Shown here piece after piece: positions 1 to 5,547 of a stretch of 5,880 nt of DNA. The first letter of the stretch is position 1. Every line of letters begins with the position of its first letter. The DNA lies in NCBI GenBank assembly GCA_002787295.1, contig PCWJ01000006.1, forward strand, positions 1 to 5,880. The letters run 5' to 3'. Source of the DNA: Candidatus Nealsonbacteria bacterium CG11_big_fil_rev_8_21_14_0_20_37_68. GTDB taxonomy: Bacteria > Patescibacteriota > Minisyncoccia > Minisyncoccales > GCA-002782225. The position numbers and the translations under genes are program-made. The notes beneath the pieces are model-generated. The model was not told the DNA's origin and searched no databases. It saw nothing but the letters and a program-made list of their open reading frames with translations.

Positions 1-80
1 TCCTTGAAATTTCAATTTTACAATTCAAAAAATCAATTTTTATAAAATTAGACACTTATTCTATCGCTATATTGGTAAAA
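1..80. other. AT-rich flank with no recognisable gene
   Basis: This stretch lies downstream of the winged-helix-like gene. It is very AT-rich and contains a 12-base palindrome (TTGAAATTTCAA, 4-15) but no GC-rich stem followed by a T tract, so I cannot call a terminator. No ORF with a credible start is visible on either strand. Confidence 0.5.
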
Positions 81-488
81 TTATTTAAATAATTTTCTCT
101 GTCTAAAATTTTTAGCAGTTTCTTCGGCTATTTTTCTTCCGGCTTTAGTCAAAGAAAAGGAGGTCTTTGGGTCGCCGGTGATTAATTTTATCTTCCGAAG
201 AGCTCTGAGGGGACGGTCAAGTTTGCGAGAGTCTGGCCATTGGGGATATTGCAAAAACCCAAAGGCCTTGGGAAACAAGGTGAAACACTCTTTGATTAAT
301 CTTTCAATGGTGCATTTTTCTTTATTTTCAATTACTGAATTGATGCTAAAAAGAATCAGGTCAAAAATACGGACCTTTTTATATAATTCTTCATCAACCC
401 CGTTAGAAATTTCACTCACTTTTTTGCTGTTTTTTCGATTTTTCTCAAAATTTCTAACGGGGTCAAAAGTTTTTACTTTGCGTTTCAT
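81..488 (-). CDS. Hypothetical protein with winged-helix-like C-terminal region
   Basis: This gene encodes 135 residues whose function I do not recognise. Seen: residues 1-35 are Lys/Arg/Asn-rich and probably disordered. Residues about 40-125 look like a compact helical domain, with a conserved-looking core (FPKAFGFLQYPQWPDSRKLDR, residues about 73-92) followed by RALRKIKLITGDPKTSFSLT and a closing helix. Inference: the pattern 'helix, L-x-x-L-R-x-x-x-L-I-x-G-x-P-x-x-x-F-x-L-T-x-x-G' resembles the recognition helix and wing of winged-helix DNA-binding or protein-interaction domains, but no catalytic motif is present. The ATG start is well supported: AAAGGA (497-502 on the complement) sits 8 bases upstream. 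The start codon overlaps the stop of a small basic ORF by 4 bases (ATGA), which implies translational coupling. No membrane segment or signal peptide is seen. The protein could instead be an accessory domain of a larger nucleic-acid system encoded outside the window. Confidence 0.7.
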   Translation of the reverse strand: MKRKVKTFDPVRNFEKNRKNSKKVSEISNGVDEELYKKVRIFDLILFSINSVIENKEKCTIERLIKECFTLFPKAFGFLQYPQWPDSRKLDRPLRALRKIKLITGDPKTSFSLTKAGRKIAEETAKNFRQRKLFK

Positions 489-613
489 TTTTGTTTTCCT
501 TTGACTCGGCGGTGTTCGAGGCGGGTGGCGAGATTGTATCGCCTTTTCTTTTTCAGATTGAGTTTTGAGATTGGTTTTTTCATATCAGGTATATTCTTTA
601 TTAATTTTGGCAT
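485..613 (-). CDS. Small highly basic ORF, 42 residues
   Basis: The frame runs from an ATG at 613 to a TGA at 485-487 that overlaps the next gene's ATG as ATGA. The peptide begins MPKLIKNIPDMKKPISKLNL and continues with a KKKRRYN stretch and RLEHRRVKGKQK. It has 11 Lys and 5 Arg against only 2 acidic residues, so it is a strongly cationic peptide of the size and charge of RNA- or ribosome-binding small proteins. The 4-base overlap with the downstream gene is the main evidence that it is translated; there is no good Shine-Dalgarno before the first ATG. A second in-frame ATG at 583 would give 32 residues but also lacks an obvious site. I do not recognise the family. Alternatively it is an untranslated leader of the downstream gene that is open by chance. 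Confidence 0.4.
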   Translation of the reverse strand: MPKLIKNIPDMKKPISKLNLKKKRRYNLATRLEHRRVKGKQK

Positions 614-631
614 TTTTTGGTGGTTTTGTCC

Positions 632-675
632 ATCCCGATAGCTTTGCTATCGAGGATCCTCGATAAAATCGGGAT
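632..675. repeat. Compound palindrome between lipid kinase and small basic ORF
   Basis: Outer arms ATCCCGAT (632-639) and ATCGGGAT (668-675) are exact inverted repeats. Inside are two further elements that share bases and so cannot both form: a hairpin with stem CGATAGC/GCTATCG (636-642 with 646-652, loop TTT) and an 18-base perfect palindrome at 648-665 centred on GGATCC. No T tract follows on either strand, so this is not a standard intrinsic terminator. It may be an mRNA 3'-end or processing structure for the lipid kinase transcript, or a dispersed palindromic repeat. Confidence 0.75.
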
Positions 676-678
676 CTC

Positions 679-1758
679 TTAAAAAAGCTTAAATTTTAAC
701 ATAAAATCCCGAAACCTTTTGACCTGAGCCAATTGAAGTTCCGGGATTTTTTTAAAAGCTGTCTCCTCGGTTCTTACTGACGCTGAATCCGGCGCTAAAA
801 ATGACCGGGGTACCAGCACTTTCTGCGCTTTGGGGAAAACGGAAATTCGGTATTCCTTTTCGGCCGGCAGAATTTCTCCATCCATTTGGCAGGGAAGGGG
901 TTGCCCTTTTAAAGAAGCAACTGTTAGAAAGGAAATTCTTGGCAACCTACCATCAGATTCTTTCATAACCTCTTTGAGTGAAAGATGAGTCCCCTTGATG
1001 GCTTTTGGCAAGAATCTCAATATCTTCAGCCGATTGATTTTATTAATCAGACAAATATCCAAAACGCCGTCTTGAGGATTGGCTTCAGGCGCTAATCTGA
1101 AAATTCCTCCGCAAGTTGGCCCGTTGGCTATTGATATCAGGGTTACGTCCTTAGCTCTTATTATTCTTGAAGAATTTTCTTTGTCTATCATTGTTAATCC
1201 CAGGTCAAAATACTCTAACCCTCCAAAAAACTCTTTAATTAAAGCGATCAGATATAGAAGATTGCCGGCAGCCAATGGTAGTTTCTGTTTTAAGATTTCG
1301 GCGTAACGGCTAATCTTAGCATCAAAACCAACCCCGAAGACGTTAATAAAGTATCTGTTATTCACCTTACCAACGTCAAATGACTCTATTTTCCCATGTT
1401 TTATCAGCCCCAAAGCCTCCTCAATGTTTTTAGGCGTGCCTACCGCTTTAGCAAAATCGTTGCCGTTGCCAACCCGCAAAGATAGAATCGGGACATCAGA
1501 GCCCATTGTTCCATTGACCACCTCATTTAACGTCCCATCGCCCCCGCAAGAAACAATCAGACCATATCCATTTTGGACCGCATTTTTTGCCAAATTAACA
1601 GCGCACCTATCCCCTTCTTTTTCGGTCAAAAATCCGTCAACTTTCAATCCTTCTTTCGCCGCCGCGTCTTTCCATTTGATTATTTTTTTATAACACCGTA
1701 AACCATTTCCAATGCCAGCCCACGGATTAACAATCGCCATAACCTTTGCTATTTCCAT
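679..1758 (-). CDS. Diacylglycerol/sphingosine kinase-type lipid kinase (DgkB/YegS-like)
   Basis: This is a soluble or membrane-peripheral lipid kinase of the DAGK catalytic-domain family, which phosphorylates diacylglycerol or a related lipid with ATP; the substrate cannot be read from sequence. Seen, numbering from ATG: nucleotide loop GGDGTLNEVVNG (72-83), VGNGNDFAKA (96-105, where the family usually has G-T/S-G-N-D-F-A, so Asn98 replaces Thr/Ser), FDVGKVNNRYFINVFGVGFDA (127-147), the PEANPQDGVLD segment with Asp230 and Asp234, and QMDGE (291-295) near the end of the domain. Start choice: a GTG at 1767 is possible, but AGGTGA lies 5 bases before the ATG at 1758, a strong ribosome-binding site, so ATG giving 359 residues is preferred. 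The domain ends near VLVP (317), leaving an unusual 42-residue tail; residues 337-352 are encoded by a terminator-like inverted repeat. It follows the flavoprotein gene by about 50 bases and is probably co-transcribed. Confidence 0.92.
   Translation of the reverse strand: MEIAKVMAIVNPWAGIGNGLRCYKKIIKWKDAAAKEGLKVDGFLTEKEGDRCAVNLAKNAVQNGYGLIVSCGGDGTLNEVVNGTMGSDVPILSLRVGNGNDFAKAVGTPKNIEEALGLIKHGKIESFDVGKVNNRYFINVFGVGFDAKISRYAEILKQKLPLAAGNLLYLIALIKEFFGGLEYFDLGLTMIDKENSSRIIRAKDVTLISIANGPTCGGIFRLAPEANPQDGVLDICLINKINRLKILRFLPKAIKGTHLSLKEVMKESDGRLPRISFLTVASLKGQPLPCQMDGEILPAEKEYRISVFPKAQKVLVPRSFLAPDSASVRTEETAFKKIPELQLAQVKRFRDFMLKFKLF
703..757 (+). terminator. Terminator-like hairpin inside the 3' end of the lipid kinase gene
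   Basis: Arms at 703-715 (AAAATCCCGAAAC) and 738-750 (GTTCCGGGATTTT) pair over 13 positions with one mismatch, and on the plus strand the second arm runs into seven or more T residues (to 753). It therefore looks like an intrinsic terminator for plus-strand (antisense) transcription. On the minus strand the hairpin is followed by only four T residues and it lies inside the coding sequence. The 22-base loop is long for a terminator. No plus-strand gene ends here, so a role as a dispersed repeat is equally possible. Confidence 0.4.
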
Positions 1759-1811
1759 TTTTCTCACCTGCCTTTGTAGAATTTTTAGAATTTATTTAAT
1801 TTGAAAAGAGC

Positions 1812-3068
1812 TTATTTTGCGGCGCTTTGGCCGGCCAAATACCCCGTGCTCCAGCAAAACTGGAGATTATAGCCGCCGGTCGGGCCGTGCAAATCTATAA
1901 TTTCTCCGGCAAAAAACAAGTTTTCAATCAATTTTGATTTCATTGTTTTTGAATCTATCTCTTTTAGCAAAACTCCTCCCGAAGTAATTATCGCCTTCCC
2001 AAAACCCAAAAGCGAACAAACCCCCATTTCCAATCCCCTTAGAACCCCAACCAATTTATGCCTTTCTTCACGGGTGATTTCGTTTACTTTTTTAAAAGGA
2101 GTAATGCCGGACAACTCAACAATGACCGAAATCAGTTTTTTGGGAAGCAAATCGGATAAGCAATTTTTAAAAAGTTTGTTGCTGTATTTTGAAAAATCCG
2201 ACCGGATTCTTTTGTCCAACGTCTGAAAATCCAAAGCCGGCTTTAAATCAAGAAATAATTTCACCTCGCCTTTTTCTAAAAGCTCGCCAATTTCTCCGCT
2301 TAAGTCCAGAACTATGGGACCGGATAAGCCGAAATGGGTGAAAAGAAGTTCTCCAAAACGGCTATCCTGTTTTTTGCCATTCTGAAAGACAGTTAATTCA
2401 ACATTTTTTAAGGATAAACCCTGGGCTCTTTTTGGCCAGCTTTCTTTAATTTTTAGAGGGACCAGGGCCGGCCTTAATTTGGTAACGGTATGGCCCATTT
2501 CTTTTGCCCATTTATAGCCATCGCCGGTGGAACCGGTGCCGGGAAAGGACTTTCCGCCGGTGCAAATAATATAATTTTTGGCTGAAATTTCCCTGCCGTC
2601 TTTCAAAATAATCTTTGTAATCCTGTTTTTGTTTTTTAATATTTTCCCCACCTCTGAATTAGTCGTTATTTTAACCTTATTCTTTTTTAAATAATCAATT
2701 AAAATGCCCAAAACGTCGCCGGCCTTGTCGCTTTGAGGAAAAATCCTTTTCCCCCTTTCGGTTTTGGTTTTTAAGCCTTTTTTCTCAAAAAATCCAATTG
2801 TTTCTTTCACCCCAAAAACAGATAAAGGATACAAAAGAAAATCGCCCTCTCTGCCGTACTTTTTGACAAGCTCTTTTGGATTAAATTCGGCTTTCGTAAT
2901 ATTACTTCTGCCCTTTCCGGTCAGTAAAAGTTTCCTGCCCAGGGCGTTATTTTTTTCCAAAAGCACCACTTTTGCTCCCAATTCCCCTGCCCTGCCGGCT
3001 GCCATCATCCCGGCGGGGCCGCCGCCGACTACTGCCGCATCAAAAATTATGTTATTTTCTCTTTTCAT
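1812..3068 (-). CDS. HI0933-type NAD(P)/FAD-dependent flavoprotein (YhiN-like)
   Basis: This gene encodes 418 residues, close to the usual roughly 400 of the HI0933/YhiN flavoprotein family. These proteins bind FAD; their physiological substrate is not established. Seen: a Rossmann dinucleotide-binding start AAVVGGGPAG (11-20), Glu38 at the end of the second strand in VVLLEKN, and the family signature GRKLLLTGKGRSNIT (44-58). The second nucleotide-binding part includes IICTGGKSFPGTGSTGDGY. The C-terminal FAD-contacting motif FFAGEIIDLHGPTGGYNLQ (385-403) precedes CWSTGYLAG. No signal peptide or membrane helix is seen, so it is cytoplasmic. The ATG at 3068 has AGGA about 6 bases upstream, inside the end of rlmE. 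Only one base separates it from the rlmE stop, so translation of the two is probably coupled. The family assignment is secure; the function in this cell is not. Confidence 0.95.
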   Translation of the reverse strand: MKRENNIIFDAAVVGGGPAGMMAAGRAGELGAKVVLLEKNNALGRKLLLTGKGRSNITKAEFNPKELVKKYGREGDFLLYPLSVFGVKETIGFFEKKGLKTKTERGKRIFPQSDKAGDVLGILIDYLKKNKVKITTNSEVGKILKNKNRITKIILKDGREISAKNYIICTGGKSFPGTGSTGDGYKWAKEMGHTVTKLRPALVPLKIKESWPKRAQGLSLKNVELTVFQNGKKQDSRFGELLFTHFGLSGPIVLDLSGEIGELLEKGEVKLFLDLKPALDFQTLDKRIRSDFSKYSNKLFKNCLSDLLPKKLISVIVELSGITPFKKVNEITREERHKLVGVLRGLEMGVCSLLGFGKAIITSGGVLLKEIDSKTMKSKLIENLFFAGEIIDLHGPTGGYNLQFCWSTGYLAGQSAAK

Positions 3069-3069
3069 T

Positions 3070-3705
3070 TTAAGTCCTAAACCCGCCTAGTCCCGCCTCT
3101 TCTCTGGAAGGGGCGGGATTTTGGTGGGTAAATCCCCGGCCAATAATGTAAAATTCTTTACTTTTCTTAATCACTGCTTTTGGCCTGATTTTTTTCGCAA
3201 AATCAAAACAATTTTTCACTTTTTTAAAAAATTCATCGCTCAATTCGCTTTGAAAAATCTTGCAGACAAAATTCCCGCCGGGCAACAGAACCGATTTTGC
3301 GATTTCAAAAGCTTTCTCTGCCAATTCCAGAGATTTCCCGGCATCTAAAAATTTAACGCCTGAGGTTTTTGACGACAAATCGGAAACCACCGCTTCAAAT
3401 TTATCTTTAAAATCGGATTCTTTTAAATCAAAAACGCTTCTTTTAATGAAAACAATATTGGCTTTTTGGGGTATTTTAATTTCTTCAATATCAACACCAA
3501 TCGCCTTTCCTTTTTCTCCCACTTTTTGAGAAATATACAAAAGCCAGGAACCCGGCGCGCAGCCTAAATCTAAAACCCGGTTACCCTCCCTGATAATTTT
3601 ATATTTTTCGTCTATCTCTTTTAGTTTATATACCGACCTGGCCGGATACCCCTCTTTTTTTGCCAATGTCGTGTAAAATTCGTTTTGCCTGTCTTTCCTG
3701 TACAT
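3070..3705 (-). CDS. rlmE: 23S rRNA (uridine-2'-O)-methyltransferase RlmE (FtsJ/RrmJ)
   Basis: RlmE uses S-adenosylmethionine to methylate the 2'-hydroxyl of the uridine equivalent to U2552 in the A-loop of 23S rRNA, a late step of large-subunit maturation. Seen, numbering from ATG: RSVYKLKEID (24-33), SAM-binding motif I VLDLGCAPGSW (44-54), GVDIE (70-74), VVSDLSSKTSG (106-116), FVCKIFQ (146-152) and SKEFYIIGRGF (182-192). The catalytic K-D-K-E tetrad is present as Lys27, Asp109, Lys149 and Glu184. Start choice: a TTG at 3714 is possible, but the ATG at 3705 is preceded by TTGGAA at suitable spacing, giving 211 residues. Oddity: family members normally end close after the Glu-containing strand, whereas this one carries about 19 extra residues (THQNPAPSREEAGLGGFRT), largely encoded by a GC-rich palindrome. 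The stop codon is one base before the flavoprotein ATG, so this gene is the head of the cluster. Confidence 0.95.
   Translation of the reverse strand: MYRKDRQNEFYTTLAKKEGYPARSVYKLKEIDEKYKIIREGNRVLDLGCAPGSWLLYISQKVGEKGKAIGVDIEEIKIPQKANIVFIKRSVFDLKESDFKDKFEAVVSDLSSKTSGVKFLDAGKSLELAEKAFEIAKSVLLPGGNFVCKIFQSELSDEFFKKVKNCFDFAKKIRPKAVIKKSKEFYIIGRGFTHQNPAPSREEAGLGGFRT
3082..3118. repeat. GC-rich palindrome inside the 3' end of rlmE
   Basis: TCCCGCC (3091-3097) and GGCGGGA (3112-3118) are exact inverted arms, extended inwards by CTT/AAG (3099-3101 with 3108-3110) around a 6-base loop. A further CCCGCCT copy at 3082-3088 repeats 3092-3098 directly. The element is much richer in GC than its surroundings. 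It encodes the extra C-terminal residues of RlmE (about 196-205) and, in mRNA, places a stable hairpin about 20 bases before the flavoprotein's ribosome-binding site. Confidence 0.8.
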
Positions 3706-3730
3706 TATTTCCAAATTATCATTTTAAAAC

Positions 3731-3767
3731 CAAAAAAACAAACTAAAAACCGAGATTCCTCTCGGTT
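3731..3767 (-). terminator. Intrinsic terminator of rlmN
   Basis: AACCGAG (3748-3754) and CTCGGTT (3761-3767) form a 7-base-pair stem with a 6-base loop. On the minus strand the stem is followed by a T-rich run (TTTAGTTTG and then seven T). It lies about 75 bases past the rlmN stop and just ahead of rlmE, separating the two transcripts. The plus side is also T-rich, so it may work both ways. Confidence 0.75.
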
Positions 3768-3842
3768 AAATTTTTGTATGTCTTGAAAAAAGCGTTTAAA
3801 GAGTGTTTAAAACTTCGAATTAAACATTTTATAGATAATTTT

Positions 3843-4880
3843 TTATTTTCTCCCATCTTTTGCTGCTAACTGACCACAGGCACCTTCAACGTCTTGACCA
3901 AAACGATATCTTTGGGTAACCGTAACTCCCTCTTTTTCTAAGATTTCTTTAAATTTTTTAATTCTTAACGACAAGGAAGGCTTAAAGATTCCAGTTGGGT
4001 TGTAGGAAATCAGGTTAACAAAATAAAGAGGCCTGCCCTGTACCGTGCTTGCTCTGGTGCAGGGTTTTTTCATTAATCTGGCTAATGTTTTAGCATTTTC
4101 TTCAGAATCGTTTAAATTCCTTATCATTATATACTCAAACATTACCCGCCGCCGGGTCTTTGCAATGTAATCGTCAACCGCATTTAAAATCTTCCTGATG
4201 GGATATTTTTTGTTAATTGGCATCAATTTTGAACGGAGTTTGTCATCGGGCGCATGAAGAGAAATGGCTAAATTTATCTGTAATTCCTCTCTGGCTAATT
4301 TTTCAATCCCCTCAACAATCCCAACCGTAGAAACTGAAAAATGCCTTGCTCCTAAATTAAATCCCTCTTTATCGTTCAAGATTTTTATTGCCCCTATTAC
4401 ATTCTGATAATTTAAAAATGGTTCCCCCATCCCCATAAAGACAATATTGGTAACCCTCTCTTTAATTTTTTTTAAATAACGGGCAAAAAATAAAACTTGC
4501 TCAACAATTTCCCAGGCCTCGAGGTTTCTTTTAAATCCCATCTTTCCGGTAGCACAGAAAGAACAATTCAGAGAACAACCAACCTGAGAAGAAACGCAAA
4601 TGGTATTTCTTTTATTTTTATGGCGCATCAAAACCGTTTCAATTTTCAAGCCATCTTTCAGGGTCATCAGGGCCTTTATTGTATTTCTATCTTTAGAAAC
4701 AAATGTTTTTGCCGATACTTCAATCGGACATTTTTTGTTTAATTCCTCCTTTAGGATTAATGGTAGAGCCTTAGCTGTCTGCCAGTTTTGGATTAAATCC
4801 TGAAAAAGGGCCTTTTTAGCTTGCCCCAAACGATATCCTGGTTCTTTCTTAAATAATTTTTGAAATTGTATTAAATCCAT
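3843..4880 (-). CDS. rlmN: Dual-specificity radical-SAM RNA methyltransferase RlmN
   Basis: RlmN methylates C2 of A2503 in 23S rRNA and, in many bacteria, A37 of some tRNAs, affecting the peptide exit tunnel and decoding accuracy. Seen in 345 residues, close to the family's usual length: an N-terminal helical RNA-binding part (1-70), then TICVSSQVGCSLNCSFC (93-109) containing the 4Fe-4S cluster cysteines Cys102, Cys106 and Cys109. The two methylation cysteines are also present: Cys95 (in CVSSQ) and Cys335 (in GACGQLA), equivalent to E. coli Cys118 and Cys355. The SAM-binding MGMGEP is at 149-154, followed by STVGIV and ISLHAPDD. Both catalytic cysteines favour RlmN; Cfr cannot be formally excluded by eye, but the chromosomal housekeeping setting supports RlmN. 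The ATG at 4880 has no clear Shine-Dalgarno, and a possible promoter -10 lies 6 bases before it. It is flanked by terminators on both sides, so it is probably transcribed alone. Confidence 0.96.
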   Translation of the reverse strand: MDLIQFQKLFKKEPGYRLGQAKKALFQDLIQNWQTAKALPLILKEELNKKCPIEVSAKTFVSKDRNTIKALMTLKDGLKIETVLMRHKNKRNTICVSSQVGCSLNCSFCATGKMGFKRNLEAWEIVEQVLFFARYLKKIKERVTNIVFMGMGEPFLNYQNVIGAIKILNDKEGFNLGARHFSVSTVGIVEGIEKLAREELQINLAISLHAPDDKLRSKLMPINKKYPIRKILNAVDDYIAKTRRRVMFEYIMIRNLNDSEENAKTLARLMKKPCTRASTVQGRPLYFVNLISYNPTGIFKPSLSLRIKKFKEILEKEGVTVTQRYRFGQDVEGACGQLAAKDGRK

Positions 4881-4886
4881 ACTAAA

Positions 4887-4915
4887 ATTCTACCCCTTCG
4901 ATAAACTCAGGGCAA
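4887..4915 (-). promoter_or_regulatory. Possible rlmN promoter giving a leaderless mRNA
   Basis: On the minus strand TTGCCC (4915-4910) and TAGAAT (4892-4887) are separated by 17 bases. Only 6 bases separate the -10-like box from the rlmN ATG, so transcription would begin at or next to the start codon, which fits the lack of a ribosome-binding site. The -35 match is weak (TTG only), so this remains a candidate. Confidence 0.35.
4893..4913. repeat. Imperfect palindrome of the CCCTTCGA..TCAGGG type
   Basis: The motif CCCTTCGATAAACTCAGGG (4894-4912) is an imperfect palindrome with CCCT/AGGG ends. From memory, near-identical sequences with CAAGC in the centre recur between genes in several uncultivated bacterial lineages; this cannot be confirmed here. 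It fills the spacer of the candidate rlmN promoter. Confidence 0.45.
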
Positions 4916-4917
4916 GC

Positions 4918-4953
4918 AAAAAATCGCCTCTGGCGGAAGGCGGATTGGCGATT
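4918..4953 (-). terminator. Terminator-like hairpin upstream of rlmN
   Basis: On the minus strand AATCGCC (4953-4947) pairs with GGCGATT (4928-4922) and the second arm continues into six T residues (4923-4918). A competing small hairpin CGCC-TCT-GGCG (4925-4935) and further GGCGG/CCGCC blocks lie within the loop. It could be a second, back-up terminator for the RRM gene, or an attenuator if rlmN is also transcribed from further upstream. The 18-base loop is long. Confidence 0.5.
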
Positions 4954-4978
4954 ATTGAACGATGTTAAAAATAGAAAT

Positions 4979-5006
4979 GAAAAAATCCCTTTAAAGGGAT
5001 TTTTTC
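4979..5006 (-). terminator. Intrinsic terminator of the RRM gene
   Basis: A perfect 28-base palindrome: GAAAAAATCCCTTT followed by its exact complement, ending in six T. It starts 7 bases past the RRM stop codon. Because it is symmetrical it can terminate transcription from either side. Confidence 0.85.
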
Positions 5007-5013
5007 AAATTTC

Positions 5014-5334
5014 TTACCAGCGATCTCTTCGGTTTCCGCCGAATCCTCGATCTCCGCGGTCAAATCCGCTTCTTCTAGGACGAGACTCTAAAGGTCTAGC
5101 TTCGTTTACTGTAACGTTTTTTCCGTCAAGCTCTTTGCCATTGAACATTTCAATGGCTTTTTGAGCTTCTTCTTCGGTAGACATTTCAACGAAACCAAAT
5201 CCCTTTGAACGGCCAGATATTTTATCAGTAATCACAGTTGCTGATTCAACAGTTCCAGCCTTAGAGAAAGTCTCTTTTAAAGTCGCTTCGGTGGTTTCGT
5301 AAGATAATCCACCGACAAACAATTTTTTTGCCAT
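5014..5334 (-). CDS. Small RRM-domain RNA-binding protein
   Basis: This gene encodes 106 residues: a single RNA recognition motif followed by a short Gly/Arg/Asp-rich tail. Seen: RNP2 KLFVGGL (4-10), RNP1 KGFGFVEM (44-51, with the aromatic residues Phe46 and Phe48 that stack on RNA bases), the KAIEMFNGKELDGK helix-turn (59-72), and a tail (82-106) with RPRRSGFDRGDRGFGGNRR. This is the layout of bacterial and cyanobacterial Rbp proteins, which bind single-stranded RNA in the cytoplasm; some are cold-induced. The target here is unknown. The start is firm: AAGGA (5341-5345 on the complement) lies 6 bases before the ATG. A promoter about 210 bases upstream predicts a long structured leader, and a perfect palindromic terminator follows the stop, so the gene forms its own transcription unit. 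A weak AT stem (5344-5358) overlaps the ribosome-binding site. Confidence 0.94.
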   Translation of the reverse strand: MAKKLFVGGLSYETTEATLKETFSKAGTVESATVITDKISGRSKGFGFVEMSTEEEAQKAIEMFNGKELDGKNVTVNEARPLESRPRRSGFDRGDRGFGGNRRDRW

Positions 5335-5541
5335 ATTTATTCCTTAATAATTTATTAATGAGTAAGCCGACCAACTATCTTATTTCTCTTCCAAAGCTTA
5401 CATAAATTAATAACAATCTGCTCGCTTTACTCGCAGATTCTTGATTCGCTAATGTATAATCATATAATCTTGAATTAAGAACCTGCTCGCTATCGCTCAG
5501 AATTAAAACATGTAAGGAAAGGAAATTTAATAGAAACTTAC
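5335..5541 (-). promoter_or_regulatory. Long 5' leader of the RRM gene with alternative pairing elements
   Basis: The 310-base gap between the RRM gene and the partial gene holds this leader and its promoter. Four related elements occur in mRNA order: A, ATGTAAG (5543-5537); B, CTTACAT (5516-5510); C, ATGTAAGC (5403-5396); D, GCTTAC (5367-5362). A can pair with B, B with C and C with D, giving mutually exclusive folds; D lies about 20 bases before the ribosome-binding site. All short reading frames in the leader stop within five codons, so no leader peptide is seen. I do not recognise a known riboswitch class. Confidence 0.45.
5415..5502. repeat. Two imperfect copies of a small palindromic repeat in the RRM leader
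   Basis: Copy one (5415-5439) has exact arms AATCTGC and GCAGATT around TCGCTTTACTC. Copy two (5482-5502) shares the 9-base block CTGCTCGCT (5419-5427 and 5483-5491) and a TCGC..CAGA ending. They are GC-richer than the surrounding AT-rich leader and each could fold into a hairpin. Confidence 0.55.
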
Positions 5542-5547
5542 ATCTAT

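Noticed and set aside
178..504. Plus-strand ORF of 108 codons
   Set aside because: It lies opposite the winged-helix-like gene, has no ribosome-binding site and its translation looks like an antisense shadow. The same applies to the other plus-strand frames opposite the lipid kinase, flavoprotein, rlmE, rlmN and RRM genes.
1756..1767. GTG start at 1767 for the lipid kinase
   Set aside because: The GTG sits inside AGGTGA, which is better read as the ribosome-binding site of the ATG at 1758.
3703..3714. TTG start at 3714 for rlmE, and a possible minus-strand promoter just upstream (GATAAT at about 3715-3720)
   Set aside because: The ATG at 3705 is preceded by TTGGAA, and the TTG has no ribosome-binding site. 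The GATAAT box has no convincing -35 at 16-18 bases, so I did not list a promoter.
3782..3822. Direct repeats of GTTTAAA downstream of rlmN
   Set aside because: Only two short copies in AT-rich DNA; not enough for a repeat array or CRISPR.
3843..4880. Cfr-type antibiotic resistance methyltransferase
   Set aside because: Overall motifs, length and setting among rRNA-maintenance genes fit RlmN, and nothing mobile or resistance-related lies nearby.
5441..5468. Plus-strand promoter-like TTGATT, 16 bases, TATAAT
   Set aside because: No plus-strand gene lies downstream in the window and such matches are expected by chance in AT-rich DNA.
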